This document shows positions 11,014 to 19,561 of a DNA stretch of 64,000 nucleotides, one piece after another. How positions within the stretch are numbered: position 1 is the first letter of the stretch; each line of letters opens with the position of its first letter. Source of the DNA: Salana multivorans (GTDB taxonomy: Bacteria; Actinomycetota; Actinomycetes; Actinomycetales; Beutenbergiaceae); the NCBI RefSeq assembly GCF_003751805.1, contig NZ_RKHQ01000001.1:248001-312000 (forward strand), written 5' to 3'. The position numbers and the translations under genes were made by a program. The notes under the pieces were generated by a model. The model was not told where the DNA came from. It saw only the letters and a list, made by a program, of their open reading frames with translations, and did no database searches.

Positions 11014-12249
11014 TCAGGAGAGGTGCGAGACCAAGTCGCCGCGGGCGTCGGGATCGACGACGACGTCGGCCAGCCCCAGCCACTCGGCCATCGTCGCGAG
11101 CTCGGCGACCAGCTCGGCCGCGACGCGGACCGGCGACGGCCACGCCGCGAGCTCGCGCCGGGACCGGCCCGCCGGCACGGGCTCGAGGTGGGCCTCGCGC
11201 AGGACCAGCACGCCGGCCCGACGGTCGGCCTTGAGGTCGACGCGCGCCACGAGCTCGTCCCCGAGGAGGAACGGCAGGACGTAGTAGCCGTGCGTGCGCT
11301 GCTCGGCCGGGGTGTAGATGCCGATGCGGTAGTGCATCCCGAACAGGCCGAGGAGCCGGGAGCGCTCGAACACCAGGGGGTCGAACGGCGCGAGCAGCGC
11401 GCGACCCGACGCGCGCCGCGGCTCGCGCGCCCCCGCGGCGAGATAGGCGCGGCCCCAGCCCGGGACGGTGACGGGGGCGAGCTCGCCCTCCTCGAGCAGC
11501 CGTTCGACGGCCGGGAGGACCACGTCAGCGCGCAGGCGGTAGTAGTCGCGCAGGCAGCGGACCGTGGCGATCCCGTGGGCCCGGGCGGAGCGCAGGACGA
11601 GGTCGCGCTGCGCGTCCTCGGTCGACCTCGGACCGTCGGCCGGCGGGATGACCCGCTCCGGCAGGTCGTAGCGGCGCTCGAACGACGCCGTCCGCTCGAA
11701 GCAGGCGAGCTCCCCGAGGATGAACAGCGCCTCGATGAGCCGCCGCGCGTCGCTGTGGTTCCACCAGCCACCGCCGGGTCGCTCCACGCCGAGCGCGTCC
11801 TCGATCTCGCGGGAGGTGCTCGGTCCGCGGTCGCGCACGACGGCCAGGATCTCCCCGGCGAGCGTCTCCCCCGCGTCGAACCGGTGCACCGCCCAGGGGC
11901 GCGTCCGCGACGCCTCCCGCCACCAGGCCAGGTCGTGGTACACCTCGGGCGGCACGAGCGAGGCCTCGTGTGCCCAGCACTCCACCAGCCGGCGCCGGCC
12001 TCGGCGCTGCGGCGAGCTCAACCGGTCGAGGTCGGCCGTGTCGTACGCCCCGAGCCGGGAGTGCAGCGGCAGCCGATGCGCCCGCGCGAGGATGTTGACA
12101 CTGTCCACCTGGAGCAGTCCCAGCCGCTCGACCGTCCGGACGACGGCCGCGCGGGTCGGTGCGGGGCGCGGGCCGGCCAGTCCCTGGGCGGCCAGGGCGA
12201 TGCGCCGGGCGCGGGCGAGGGAGATCGTCTCGGTCGATGCGTGAGCCAC
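11014..12249 (-). CDS. YcaQ/AlkX-type winged-helix DNA glycosylase
   Basis: Protein of 411 residues with a GTG start at 12249. It belongs to the HTH_42 family, which includes E. coli YcaQ (AlkX) and Streptomyces AlkZ; these are tandem winged-helix glycosylases that excise alkylated bases and unhook interstrand crosslinks. The catalytic motif position reads LLQVDSVNILARAH, so Q47-V-D49 is the Q-phi-D form of the YcaQ subgroup rather than the Q-phi-Q form of AlkZ. Further family motifs are ECWAHEASLVPPEVY and LLAPFDPLVFERSRL. Repair of alkylation damage or crosslinks is the likely role, with the substrate unproven. Confidence 0.85.
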   Translation of the reverse strand: MAHASTETISLARARRIALAAQGLAGPRPAPTRAAVVRTVERLGLLQVDSVNILARAHRLPLHSRLGAYDTADLDRLSSPQRRGRRRLVECWAHEASLVPPEVYHDLAWWREASRTRPWAVHRFDAGETLAGEILAVVRDRGPSTSREIEDALGVERPGGGWWNHSDARRLIEALFILGELACFERTASFERRYDLPERVIPPADGPRSTEDAQRDLVLRSARAHGIATVRCLRDYYRLRADVVLPAVERLLEEGELAPVTVPGWGRAYLAAGAREPRRASGRALLAPFDPLVFERSRLLGLFGMHYRIGIYTPAEQRTHGYYVLPFLLGDELVARVDLKADRRAGVLVLREAHLEPVPAGRSRRELAAWPSPVRVAAELVAELATMAEWLGLADVVVDPDARGDLVSHLS

Positions 12250-12295
12250 GGGGGCATCCTTGCGCGCCCCACCGACATTCTCGGCCCGACATGCG

Positions 12296-12328
12296 CATCG
12301 GCCGCCCGGATGGACCGGGCGGCCGATG
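12296..12328 (-). terminator. Perfect 14-bp stem-loop downstream of hpf
   Basis: CATCGGCCGCCCGG (12296-12309) and CCGGGCGGCCGATG (12315-12328) form a perfect 14-bp stem with a 5-nt loop. It lies about 35 bp past the hpf stop, and on the other side close to the start of the glycosylase gene. No T-tract follows, as is common for actinobacterial terminators. It probably ends hpf transcription. Confidence 0.7.
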
Positions 12329-12363
12329 TCGAGCCTCTCGCGCGGCGCGGGCCGCGGCGACGG

Positions 12364-13014
12364 TCAGTCGCGGACGGCGGCCTCCGCGTCGAGCCGGATG
12401 ACGCCGAACGTCCAGCCGCGCCGGTGGTAGACCACGGCGGGCTGCATCGTCTCGGCCTCGATGAACAGGAAGAACGGGTGGCCGGCCAGCTCCATCTCGT
12501 CGATGGCCTGCTCGACCGTCATCGGGGTGGTGCGGTGGACCTTCTGCCGCACGATGACCGGCGAGTCGCCGAGCTGGCTCTCGACGGCGACGTCGTGCTC
12601 GGTCGGAGCCTCGATGCGCGACGGCGCCGCCTCCTCGGCGACCTCCTCCGTGCCCTCGGGCAGCGTCGACGGGTCGATCGCCGCCAGCGCCCGCGCCTCG
12701 CGGCGCGCGGACTTCGCCTTGCGGCGGTCGTGCGCGCGGCGCAGTCGCTCCATCAGCTTCGTCATCGCGACGTCGAGGGCCGCGTACGGGTCGGACGCGC
12801 TGGCCTCGGCCCGCACGACCGGTCCACGGTCACGAACGGTGAGCTCTATCCTCTCGCTGGCCGCGGCCTGACGCGGGTTCGCCTCGTGGATGACCTCGAC
12901 GTCCACCCGTTGCGCGTAGGGCGCGAGCTGGGTGACCTTCGAGAGCTTGTCCTCGACGTGCCTGCGGAAGCGAGTGGGGACCTCGGTGTGACGACCGACG
13001 ACGACGATTTCCAT
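12364..13014 (-). CDS. hpf: Ribosome hibernation-promoting factor, long form
   Basis: Protein of 216 residues. The ATG at 13014 has GGAGG 6 nt upstream and gives MEIVVVGRHTEVPTRFRRHV, the typical beginning. Residues 1-105 are the RaiA/HPF domain, which binds the 30S decoding region. A charged linker rich in Arg and Glu follows, and residues about 155-216 form the C-terminal dimerisation domain of long HPF (VRQKVHRTTPMTVEQAIDEM, then GHPFFLFIEAE). Long HPF alone makes 100S ribosome dimers in stationary phase. The position between comF and secA is conserved in actinobacteria. Confidence 0.95.
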   Translation of the reverse strand: MEIVVVGRHTEVPTRFRRHVEDKLSKVTQLAPYAQRVDVEVIHEANPRQAAASERIELTVRDRGPVVRAEASASDPYAALDVAMTKLMERLRRAHDRRKAKSARREARALAAIDPSTLPEGTEEVAEEAAPSRIEAPTEHDVAVESQLGDSPVIVRQKVHRTTPMTVEQAIDEMELAGHPFFLFIEAETMQPAVVYHRRGWTFGVIRLDAEAAVRD

Positions 13015-13325
13015 CGTGACCTCCGATGTGTTCACCGGCGCACCTGCGCCGGACGAGCTGACGGGACGACGCCCCTCTAGGGGCGCCTCGACTGCGGCCT
13101 CACCCCCTCGCCGAGCACCGGGTCCGGCCTGGTCGGCCTGCCGCGCCAGTGCGGCTGGATCACTCGGTACTCCATGCGTCGACGTTAGTCGAAAGCACCG
13201 GCGGGAGACAGTTCGCCGGGTCGTGTCGAGGGTTCGTCTCACGTTGTGGTCGGCACAAGACCCGGTCAAGCGACCGTCAAGGAGCGGCGCCGCCGGCCGA
13301 TCGACGGAGCGCTCGACGCGCTCGA
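13015..13325. other. 311-bp gene-free stretch upstream of hpf
   Basis: No convincing gene lies here. It separates comF from hpf, both on the minus strand, so it should hold the hpf promoter. On the minus strand two TTGAC elements (TTGACG at 13280-13275 and TTGACC at 13269-13264) are spaced 11 bp apart and are possible -35 sequences. CAACGT lies 17 bp after the second and is only a weak -10. No strong hairpin was noticed. Confidence 0.4.
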
Positions 13326-14207
13326 CTACCGCGGGGACCGCCCGGGCGCCCCGGCCGGAGCTGGCCCCGCGTCCTGACGACGGCGCCCCCGGACCCGGGC
13401 GCCCGCGACGACGACGCCGCCCACCACGACCCCGCCGGCCGCCCGCACCGCCTCGGCGCAGCGCGCGAGCGTGGCACCGGTCGTGAGGACGTCGTCGACG
13501 AGGAGGACGTCGTGGCCGGCGAGGTCGAGCCGGGCCCGCACGCTCGGGCCGCCAGCGCGCCCGCCGGTGCCACCCGCCCCGTCAGCCCCGATCCGGGCGC
13601 GCTGGCCCCGGCCGCGCTGACCACGCCACGCGGCCGGACGCAGCAGCCGGCGCAGCGGCTGGCCCAGCGCGGCGACGACGAGCGCGTCCCGGCCCGCGAG
13701 CGACGCTCCCCGGGCGACCGGGGCCGCCAGCCGGGCGACGTCGGGCCGGCCGCGCAGGCGTCGGCGCGGACCCGAGGGCACCGGGACGACGAGGAGCGCG
13801 CGCCGGACGAGGCGCGCGGGCGCGCCGCGCTCGCCACCGACCGCACCGCGCCCGCCGCGCTCGCTCCCGACCGCACCTCCGGCGCCGCGCTCGCCTGCCA
13901 CGAGCGCGCCGACCTCCGCCAGGCGGGGTGCGAGCACCAGCTCGACGTCGCGGCGGCCACCGGTCTTCCAGCCGAGCACCAGGCGCCGCAGCCCGCCCTC
14001 GTAGTGCCCGAGGCCCCAGACCGGGAAGCTGCCGTCGAGCGCCGGTGCGTCGGCGTCGAGCCCCACCGGCCGCAGCTCGTCCCGGCACGCGGGGCACACG
14101 ACGACCCGCGGCTCGCCGCACCCGGCGCACTCGAGCGGGACCACGAGGTCCGCGAGCGCCGACACGGTCTCCCGGACCTCCCGCCACGCCCGGCTCCCGA
14201 CGCGCAC
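13326..14207 (-). CDS. comF: ComF-family phosphoribosyltransferase-like protein
   Basis: Protein of 293 residues with a GTG start at 14207. An N-terminal zinc-ribbon (CAGCGEP, then CPACRDEL, about 28-45) is followed by HYEGGLRRLVLGWKTGGRRD. The type I phosphoribosyltransferase core has LLVVPVPSGPRRRLRGRPDV and the PRPP-binding loop VLLVDDVLTTGATL. ComF is needed for DNA uptake in Bacillus and Haemophilus. In actinobacteria lacking a competence system the role is unclear. An Ala/Gly/Arg-rich insert (about 105-130) and a disordered C-terminus are specific to this protein. It sits 28 bp after lpqB. Confidence 0.9.
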   Translation of the reverse strand: MRVGSRAWREVRETVSALADLVVPLECAGCGEPRVVVCPACRDELRPVGLDADAPALDGSFPVWGLGHYEGGLRRLVLGWKTGGRRDVELVLAPRLAEVGALVAGERGAGGAVGSERGGRGAVGGERGAPARLVRRALLVVPVPSGPRRRLRGRPDVARLAAPVARGASLAGRDALVVAALGQPLRRLLRPAAWRGQRGRGQRARIGADGAGGTGGRAGGPSVRARLDLAGHDVLLVDDVLTTGATLARCAEAVRAAGGVVVGGVVVAGARVRGRRRQDAGPAPAGAPGRSPR

Positions 14208-14235
14208 CGCCCCGTCCCGCTCGCCGGCCGCTGGG

Positions 14236-16164
14236 TCAGCCGGGGAAGGATGGGTAGGCCATGTCCTCGGCCAGGGGCGACCAGCCGCGGGTCGCGGCGC
14301 GGGCGAGGAGACGCCCGTCGCCCGTCGCGACGAAGACCTGGGAGACGCCGTCGCCGGCCGCGACCCACACGGGCTGCGCCGTCGCCGACAGCGACGAGGT
14401 CGGACCGCTCACCGTCGTCGTGCGCGCGAGGAGCGGTCCGTCGCCGGCCGAGATCCCGAGCGTCACGGCGACGGTCGAGTCGGCCCAGACCGCCCCGAGC
14501 ACGTCGTCGAACGCCGCGAGCGCGACGCCGTCGCCGATCGAGACGGGCGCGTCGTCCCGGCCGCGGACGATGCCGTGGACGCTGACGACGACGTCGTCCC
14601 CCTCCCGCCGGGTGACGAGGACGCGGGCGCCGTCCCGAGACACGCGCACGCCGAGCACCGGCCCGAGAGCCGCGCCGAGGGAACCGTCCGCCTCGTCCGC
14701 CTCGTCGGGGCCGACCGCGACGTCGACTCGCTCCCCGTCGGAGGCGCGCACCGCGAACACGCCGTCGGCCGTCCCCGACCACACCCAGCCGAACCGGTCG
14801 AACGACGGCGCCAGCAGGTCGCCCCCCTGCGCGAGGACGCGCTGCTCTCCGGTCGTCCTGACCAGGAGCAGGTCCTCGCCTGCGACGACCGCGACGTCCG
14901 GATCGGTGCCGTAGGCCAGCGTCGGCGCCCGCCAGGAGCCGGTGTCCGGGGGCTGGGTCGCACCGGTGTCGGTCGCCTCCTCCGGCTGGGCATCAGGCTC
15001 GTCCGGGTTCGCCGGCTCCTCCGGCGCGGTCGCGGCATCGGTCGCCTCGGGGGCCCCGGAGGCCTCGGCGCCGGCCGAGCCGTCGCCGGACCCGTCGGTC
15101 GTCCCGTCCGTCGCGGCGAAGGCCGGGTGCGGGACGAGCTCCTCGCCCGTCAGCATGACGAGCCGCCCGCCGGACAGCGCGATCATCGTCTGGCCGACCC
15201 CGCCGGGCAGCTCGGGGAGCTGGACGTCGGCGGCCGGCTCGTACGGGGTGTCGCCGAACCAGACGGTGACGCCCCACACGCTCGGCAGGCTCATCAGGGT
15301 CTGGCGGAGCTGCGCGTAGAGCAGGTCGGCAACGTCCCGCGGCACGTCGGCCCCGTCGAGGTGGACCTCGGCGTTCCCGTTCGCCTCGTTGAGCACGACG
15401 CCCGCCGTGTCGACGCGCAGACCGTCCGGGACGGCCGTCGTGACGGAGTCGGTCAGCCACGGCACGGGGCCGGCGAGGAGCTGCTCGACGGCGTAGCGCG
15501 CGGCCCGCCGCGTCGGCACGTAGCGCACGTCGGGCACGAGCACCTCGTGGTCCGGGCTGAGGAACGCCACCGGCACCGGTCGGAACACCGTCGCGAACGT
15601 GCCCTCGGTCAGCAGCAGCCCGTCCGGCAGGGACTCGATCCGCCACTCGCCGTCGACGCGCGCGAGACCGAACGTCAGCTCGGACGGCGCCCGGCCGATC
15701 TCCGGCAGGTACGCGCCGACCGCGTCGAGGCCCCCGACGGCGACCACCTCGACGACGACGGAGACGCGGTCCGCGTCCGCCAGCTCCTCGGCCGCCGGCT
15801 CGACGGTTGCGTCGTCGGGCAGCACCACGCGGAGCGTCTGCGGCTCGTCGTTCGCCGCCACGAGCACCTGGGACAGCGGCGCCCAGGCGGCCGCGGTCTG
15901 CGCCGTGAGGAAGGTGCGCGCCACCTCGAAGTCGTCGCCCGACAGGCCGGCTGCCCCGGCCTGGAGGAAGCCCTGGACCAGCTCGCGCGGCTGCGTGCCG
16001 GGCGAGGGTCGGGAGGCGTCGTACTGGATCGTGCCCGCCGCCGGGGCCTCGGTCCGCCCGGTCTTGACCGGGCCGCTCGTCGGGAGCTGGGCGCACGCGA
16101 CCAGGCCGAGGCAGGCGACGAGCGCGAGGACGAGGGTCGCGACGCGACCCGCCGGCCGCCTCAC
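14236..16164 (-). CDS. lpqB: Lipoprotein LpqB
   Basis: Protein of 642 residues starting at GTG 16164, which overlaps the mtrB stop (GTGA). A signal peptide ends in the lipobox LVAC with the lipidated Cys at position 24. The mature protein begins AQLPTSGPVKTG, followed by the GerMN domain (about 200-330) and a C-terminal beta-propeller-like LpqB domain (about 400-642). LpqB modulates the MtrB sensor in mycobacteria and is its operon partner. A Glu/Asp/Pro/Thr-rich insertion at about 365-420 separates the domains. It acts on the outer face of the membrane. Confidence 0.95.
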   Translation of the reverse strand: MRRPAGRVATLVLALVACLGLVACAQLPTSGPVKTGRTEAPAAGTIQYDASRPSPGTQPRELVQGFLQAGAAGLSGDDFEVARTFLTAQTAAAWAPLSQVLVAANDEPQTLRVVLPDDATVEPAAEELADADRVSVVVEVVAVGGLDAVGAYLPEIGRAPSELTFGLARVDGEWRIESLPDGLLLTEGTFATVFRPVPVAFLSPDHEVLVPDVRYVPTRRAARYAVEQLLAGPVPWLTDSVTTAVPDGLRVDTAGVVLNEANGNAEVHLDGADVPRDVADLLYAQLRQTLMSLPSVWGVTVWFGDTPYEPAADVQLPELPGGVGQTMIALSGGRLVMLTGEELVPHPAFAATDGTTDGSGDGSAGAEASGAPEATDAATAPEEPANPDEPDAQPEEATDTGATQPPDTGSWRAPTLAYGTDPDVAVVAGEDLLLVRTTGEQRVLAQGGDLLAPSFDRFGWVWSGTADGVFAVRASDGERVDVAVGPDEADEADGSLGAALGPVLGVRVSRDGARVLVTRREGDDVVVSVHGIVRGRDDAPVSIGDGVALAAFDDVLGAVWADSTVAVTLGISAGDGPLLARTTTVSGPTSSLSATAQPVWVAAGDGVSQVFVATGDGRLLARAATRGWSPLAEDMAYPSFPG

Positions 16165-17807
16165 AGCTCCTCCAGGTCGGGCAGCTCCGCCGGCGATGGC
16201 CCGTGCCGCACGGGCTCCGGCTCGACGTCCTCGTGCGCCCGCTCGAGCTGGCCGGGCGGGTCCGTGATGACGACGCCGGCGCGGCGCGGCAGCGTCAGCC
16301 GGAAGGTCGCGCCGACCCCCGGCCGGCCCCAGGCCTCGAGGAGGCCGCCGTGCAGCCGCGCGTCCTCCGACGAGATCGCCAGGCCGAGGCCCGTGCCGCC
16401 GATCGTCCGCGCGCGGGACGGGTCGCCGCGCCAGAACCGGTCGAAGACCTGCTCGGTCTGCCGCTGGGTCATGCCGAGGCCGTGGTCGATGACGCTGACC
16501 CCGACCGCCCGCTCGTCGGCGCTCACCACGATGTCGATCGGCTTCCCGTCCGCGTGCTCGACCGCGTTCGCCAGGAGGTTGCGCAGGATCCGCTCGACCC
16601 GTCGGGGGTCGACGTCCGCGCGGCACGCCTCGTCCGGCTCGGTGTGGACCAGCGTCGTGCCCATCCGCTCGGCGAGCGGCGCCGCGAGGTCGACCGCCCG
16701 GCGGACGATGACGCGCACGTCGAGGTGCTCGACGTCGAGGACGGCGGCGCCCGCGTCGAACCGGGAGATCTCGAGGAGGTCCGCGAGCAGCGACTCGAAC
16801 CGGTCCACCTGGGTGTGGAGCAGCTCGGCCGAGCGGCGCGTGCCCGGGTCGAACGCCCCGCGCGCGTCGAAGATCATCTCCGAGGCCATCCGGATCGTGG
16901 TGAGCGGCGTCCGCAGCTCGTGGGAGACGTCCGAGACGAAGCGCTGCTGCACCTTCGACAGCCCGCTCAGCCGCTCGAACTGGTCCTGCAGGCTCGAGGC
17001 CATCTCGTTGAACGAGCGGCCCAGCGTCGCGAGCTCGTCCCGCCCGGCGACGCTCATCCGCTCGTCGAGCCGGCCCGCGGCGATCCGCTCGGCCGCGTGC
17101 GCGGCGCGCTGCACCGGGCCGAGCACCTGCCGCGCGAGGTAGAACGCCATGGCGGCGAGCAGCCCGAGCAGCGCCAGGCCGGCGACGACGAGGGTCTGCT
17201 GGATGAGCCGGAGCGTGGCCTGCTCCGGCACGAGGCTGTAGACGAAGTAGAGCTCGTACGGCCCGACGTCGGGGATCTGCACCTGGGCACCGACGACGAT
17301 GCCGGGGCCGGAACCGCTCGTGGTGGTGACGGCGATCGGCTGCCACTGCTGGACCGTGTTCGTCTGGACGGCCTCGCGCAGCTCCGGGGACAGCTCGACG
17401 CTGCTGCCGACCGTGAAGTCGATCGGGATGCCCGCCGCCTCGGACGGGCTGCGGCGCAGGAGCGTGCCGACGGCACCCGAGCCGGGCGACTGGTTCGCCT
17501 TGATGATCTCGGCCGCGACCGTCTGCATCTGCGCGGGCGTCCCCGCCGTCGTGTTATCGAGCTGCGTCTGGATGAGCGACGTGCGGCTCGCCGCGTCCGC
17601 GAGCGCCTCGTCGACGCGCTGGTCGTACAGCGTGTCCCGCACCCGGTCCGACAGCGTCACCGACACGAGCATCAGCGCGATGATGCCGACGAGCGTGGTG
17701 ACGGCGAGCACCCGCAGGCGCAGCGACGATCCCCACGCCAGCCGCGCCCGGCGGGCCAGCGAGCCGAGCCGGGCGACGACGGCGCGTCGCTCAGGAGGTC
17801 GCGGCAC
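16161..17807 (-). CDS. mtrB: Sensor histidine kinase MtrB
   Basis: Protein of 548 residues with a GTG start at 17807, overlapping mtrA by 17 bp. Membrane segments at about 31-52 and 203-225 enclose an extracytoplasmic sensor domain. HAMP follows (about 226-280), then the H-box VSDVSHELRTPLTTIRM with phospho-acceptor His296. The N-box (LRNLLANAVEHAD) and G-boxes (DHGLGM, GGTGLGL) complete the HATPase domain. MtrB signals to MtrA to coordinate cell-wall metabolism and division. The C-terminal tail is acidic and Pro-rich. Confidence 0.96.
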   Translation of the reverse strand: MPRPPERRAVVARLGSLARRARLAWGSSLRLRVLAVTTLVGIIALMLVSVTLSDRVRDTLYDQRVDEALADAASRTSLIQTQLDNTTAGTPAQMQTVAAEIIKANQSPGSGAVGTLLRRSPSEAAGIPIDFTVGSSVELSPELREAVQTNTVQQWQPIAVTTTSGSGPGIVVGAQVQIPDVGPYELYFVYSLVPEQATLRLIQQTLVVAGLALLGLLAAMAFYLARQVLGPVQRAAHAAERIAAGRLDERMSVAGRDELATLGRSFNEMASSLQDQFERLSGLSKVQQRFVSDVSHELRTPLTTIRMASEMIFDARGAFDPGTRRSAELLHTQVDRFESLLADLLEISRFDAGAAVLDVEHLDVRVIVRRAVDLAAPLAERMGTTLVHTEPDEACRADVDPRRVERILRNLLANAVEHADGKPIDIVVSADERAVGVSVIDHGLGMTQRQTEQVFDRFWRGDPSRARTIGGTGLGLAISSEDARLHGGLLEAWGRPGVGATFRLTLPRRAGVVITDPPGQLERAHEDVEPEPVRHGPSPAELPDLEEL

Positions 17808-18474
17808 CGGCCCGGTACCCGACCCCGCGGACGGTCACGACGACCTCCGGGTGCTCCGGGTCCCTCTCGACCTTGGCGCGCAGCCGCTGCACGTGGACGT
17901 TGACGAGGCGCGTGTCCGCCTGGTGGCGGTACCCCCACACCTGCTCGAGCAGGGCCTCGCGGCTGAACACCTGCCACGGCTTGCGCGCGAGCGCCACCAT
18001 GAGGTCGAACTCGAGCGGGGTGAGCTGGATCTGCTCGTTCCCGCGCATCACGCGGTGGCCGGCGACGTCGATGACGAGGTCGCCGATGTGCAGGCGCTCC
18101 GACGCGTCGTGGTCCTGCCGGCGCAGCCGGGCGCGCACGCGCGCCACGAGCTCCTGCGGCTTGAACGGCTTCACCATGTAGTCGTCGGCGCCCGCCTCCA
18201 GCCCGCGGACGACGTCGATCGTGTCGCTCCGGGCGGTCAGCATGACGACGGGCGTGTCGGCCAGGCGGCGGATGTCGCGGCACACCTCGATCCCGTCCTT
18301 GCCGGGGAGCATGAGGTCGAGCAGCACGAGATCGGGCCCGACCTCGTTGAACACCTCGATGGCGTGCTCACCGTCCTGGCAGAACGCGGCCTCGAAGCCC
18401 TCCGAGGCCAGCACGATGCCGATCATCTCCGAGATTGCCGGGTCGTCGTCGACCACGAGGATGGTGCAGGTCAT
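17791..18474 (-). CDS. mtrA: Response regulator MtrA (OmpR family)
   Basis: Protein of 227 residues starting at ATG 18474. The receiver domain (1-120) has the acidic pocket D10/D11, phospho-acceptor Asp53 in LLDLMLPGKDG, and conserved Thr and Lys. The OmpR-type winged helix (about 130-225) includes LTPLEFDLMVALARKPWQVF. It is the first gene of mtrA-mtrB-lpqB and the likely transcriptional regulator of cell-wall hydrolase and division genes. Only 18 bp separate its start from the start of the divergent membrane-protein gene, so promoters must overlap coding or leader sequence. Confidence 0.96.
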   Translation of the reverse strand: MTCTILVVDDDPAISEMIGIVLASEGFEAAFCQDGEHAIEVFNEVGPDLVLLDLMLPGKDGIEVCRDIRRLADTPVVMLTARSDTIDVVRGLEAGADDYMVKPFKPQELVARVRARLRRQDHDASERLHIGDLVIDVAGHRVMRGNEQIQLTPLEFDLMVALARKPWQVFSREALLEQVWGYRHQADTRLVNVHVQRLRAKVERDPEHPEVVVTVRGVGYRAGAATS

Positions 18475-18492
18475 GCCCCTATGGTGGCATCC

Positions 18493-19467
18493 ATGAGCGG
18501 TCCGCGCGGCTGGGGTGAGCCCACCTGGGGACAGACACCGTCCGAACCGACGTCCGACGTCCCGGTGGACAGCGCGCGTCCCCTGCTGGGTCTCGGCGAG
18601 CTGATGGACCGGACGATCGCCACGATCCGCTGGGCGCCGGGCGTCACCTGGGCCTTCGGCGGCGCGATCGTCGGCGTCCTGGCGCTCGTCGAGGGCGGTC
18701 TCGCCGCGGCCCTCGGCCTGCGCGGCTACGTCGAGGCGCTCGGGACCGAGGACCTCACCGACCTGGACGCCCAGCTCCCGGCGCTCGCCGCGAGCGCCGT
18801 CGTCTCGGTCATCGCGTGGGTGACCGGCCTCGTCGCGACGGCGCTGTGCGCGGGCGCGGCCGCCGTCGTCGTCGATCGCGCCGGCGGCGGGCTGTCGACG
18901 GACGACGACCTGCGACGCGCTCCCACCCGGCCGTCGGTCGCCGCCGTGTGGGCCGCGCTCCGGCCGCGGGCCGCGGGCGCGGTCGGCCTCGCGCTCCTGC
19001 TCGCCGTCGCCATCGGCGCCCTGGTGGCGCTGCCCGTCGTCTGGCTGCTCGCGTTCGGGGCCGCCGGGGCGTGGGGCGTCGCGATCGGCGGTGGGGTCGC
19101 GGTGGCGATCGGGGGCGTCGTGCTCGCGCTGTGGCTGCTGCCCGTGCTCGCGCTCGCGCTGCCCGAGCACGTCGCGCCCACCGCCGCGCTCCCCGGCGGT
19201 GCGCTCGCCCGGAGCTCGCGGCTCGCGCGCGGGGCGCGGTGGCGTCTCGTCGGCGTCTGGCTGCTCACGAGCATCGTGCTGGCCCTGGCCGGCGGCGTGA
19301 TCTCCGGCCCGTTCGGCTGGCTCTCGACCTGGCTCGCCGGCGTGGGCGACGGCGCGGGCACGGCGGTCGCCTGGGTCGTCGGCGGGGCGGTCTCCGCGGC
19401 GGTCACGGCACCGATCGGCGCACTCGTCCTCGCCCTGGTCCACGCCGACCTGCGCCCGCGCGGCTAG
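18493..19467 (+). CDS. Integral membrane protein, actinobacterial, unknown function
   Basis: Protein of 324 residues from ATG 18493; an in-frame ATG at 18481 would add MVAS. A hydrophilic N-terminus with WGEPTWGQTPSEPT precedes LGLGELMDRTIATIRWAPGV, then about six long hydrophobic segments up to the end. This pattern (a LGELLD-type motif followed by paired membrane helices) resembles the membrane domain attached to glycerophosphodiester phosphodiesterases and stand-alone actinobacterial relatives, but no catalytic domain is present. It is divergent from mtrA. Function unknown. Confidence 0.65.
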   Translation: MSGPRGWGEPTWGQTPSEPTSDVPVDSARPLLGLGELMDRTIATIRWAPGVTWAFGGAIVGVLALVEGGLAAALGLRGYVEALGTEDLTDLDAQLPALAASAVVSVIAWVTGLVATALCAGAAAVVVDRAGGGLSTDDDLRRAPTRPSVAAVWAALRPRAAGAVGLALLLAVAIGALVALPVVWLLAFGAAGAWGVAIGGGVAVAIGGVVLALWLLPVLALALPEHVAPTAALPGGALARSSRLARGARWRLVGVWLLTSIVLALAGGVISGPFGWLSTWLAGVGDGAGTAVAWVVGGAVSAAVTAPIGALVLALVHADLRPRG

Positions 19468-19489
19468 ATCCGGCTCCCGTCCCGAGCGA

Positions 19490-19545
19490 GGCCCTCCGGG
19501 CGTGGGGCAGACCTCGCGGAGGTCCGCCCTCACGGCCGGAGGGCC
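19490..19545. terminator. Nested hairpins between convergent genes
   Basis: GGCCCTCCGG (19490-19499) pairs with CCGGAGGGCC (19536-19545). Inside it GGGCAGACCTC pairs with GAGGTCCGCCC across a short loop, with one mismatch. It lies between the stops of two convergent genes, which fits a bidirectional terminator. Confidence 0.65.
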
Positions 19546-19561
19546 GGCTCGACGCGGGGCG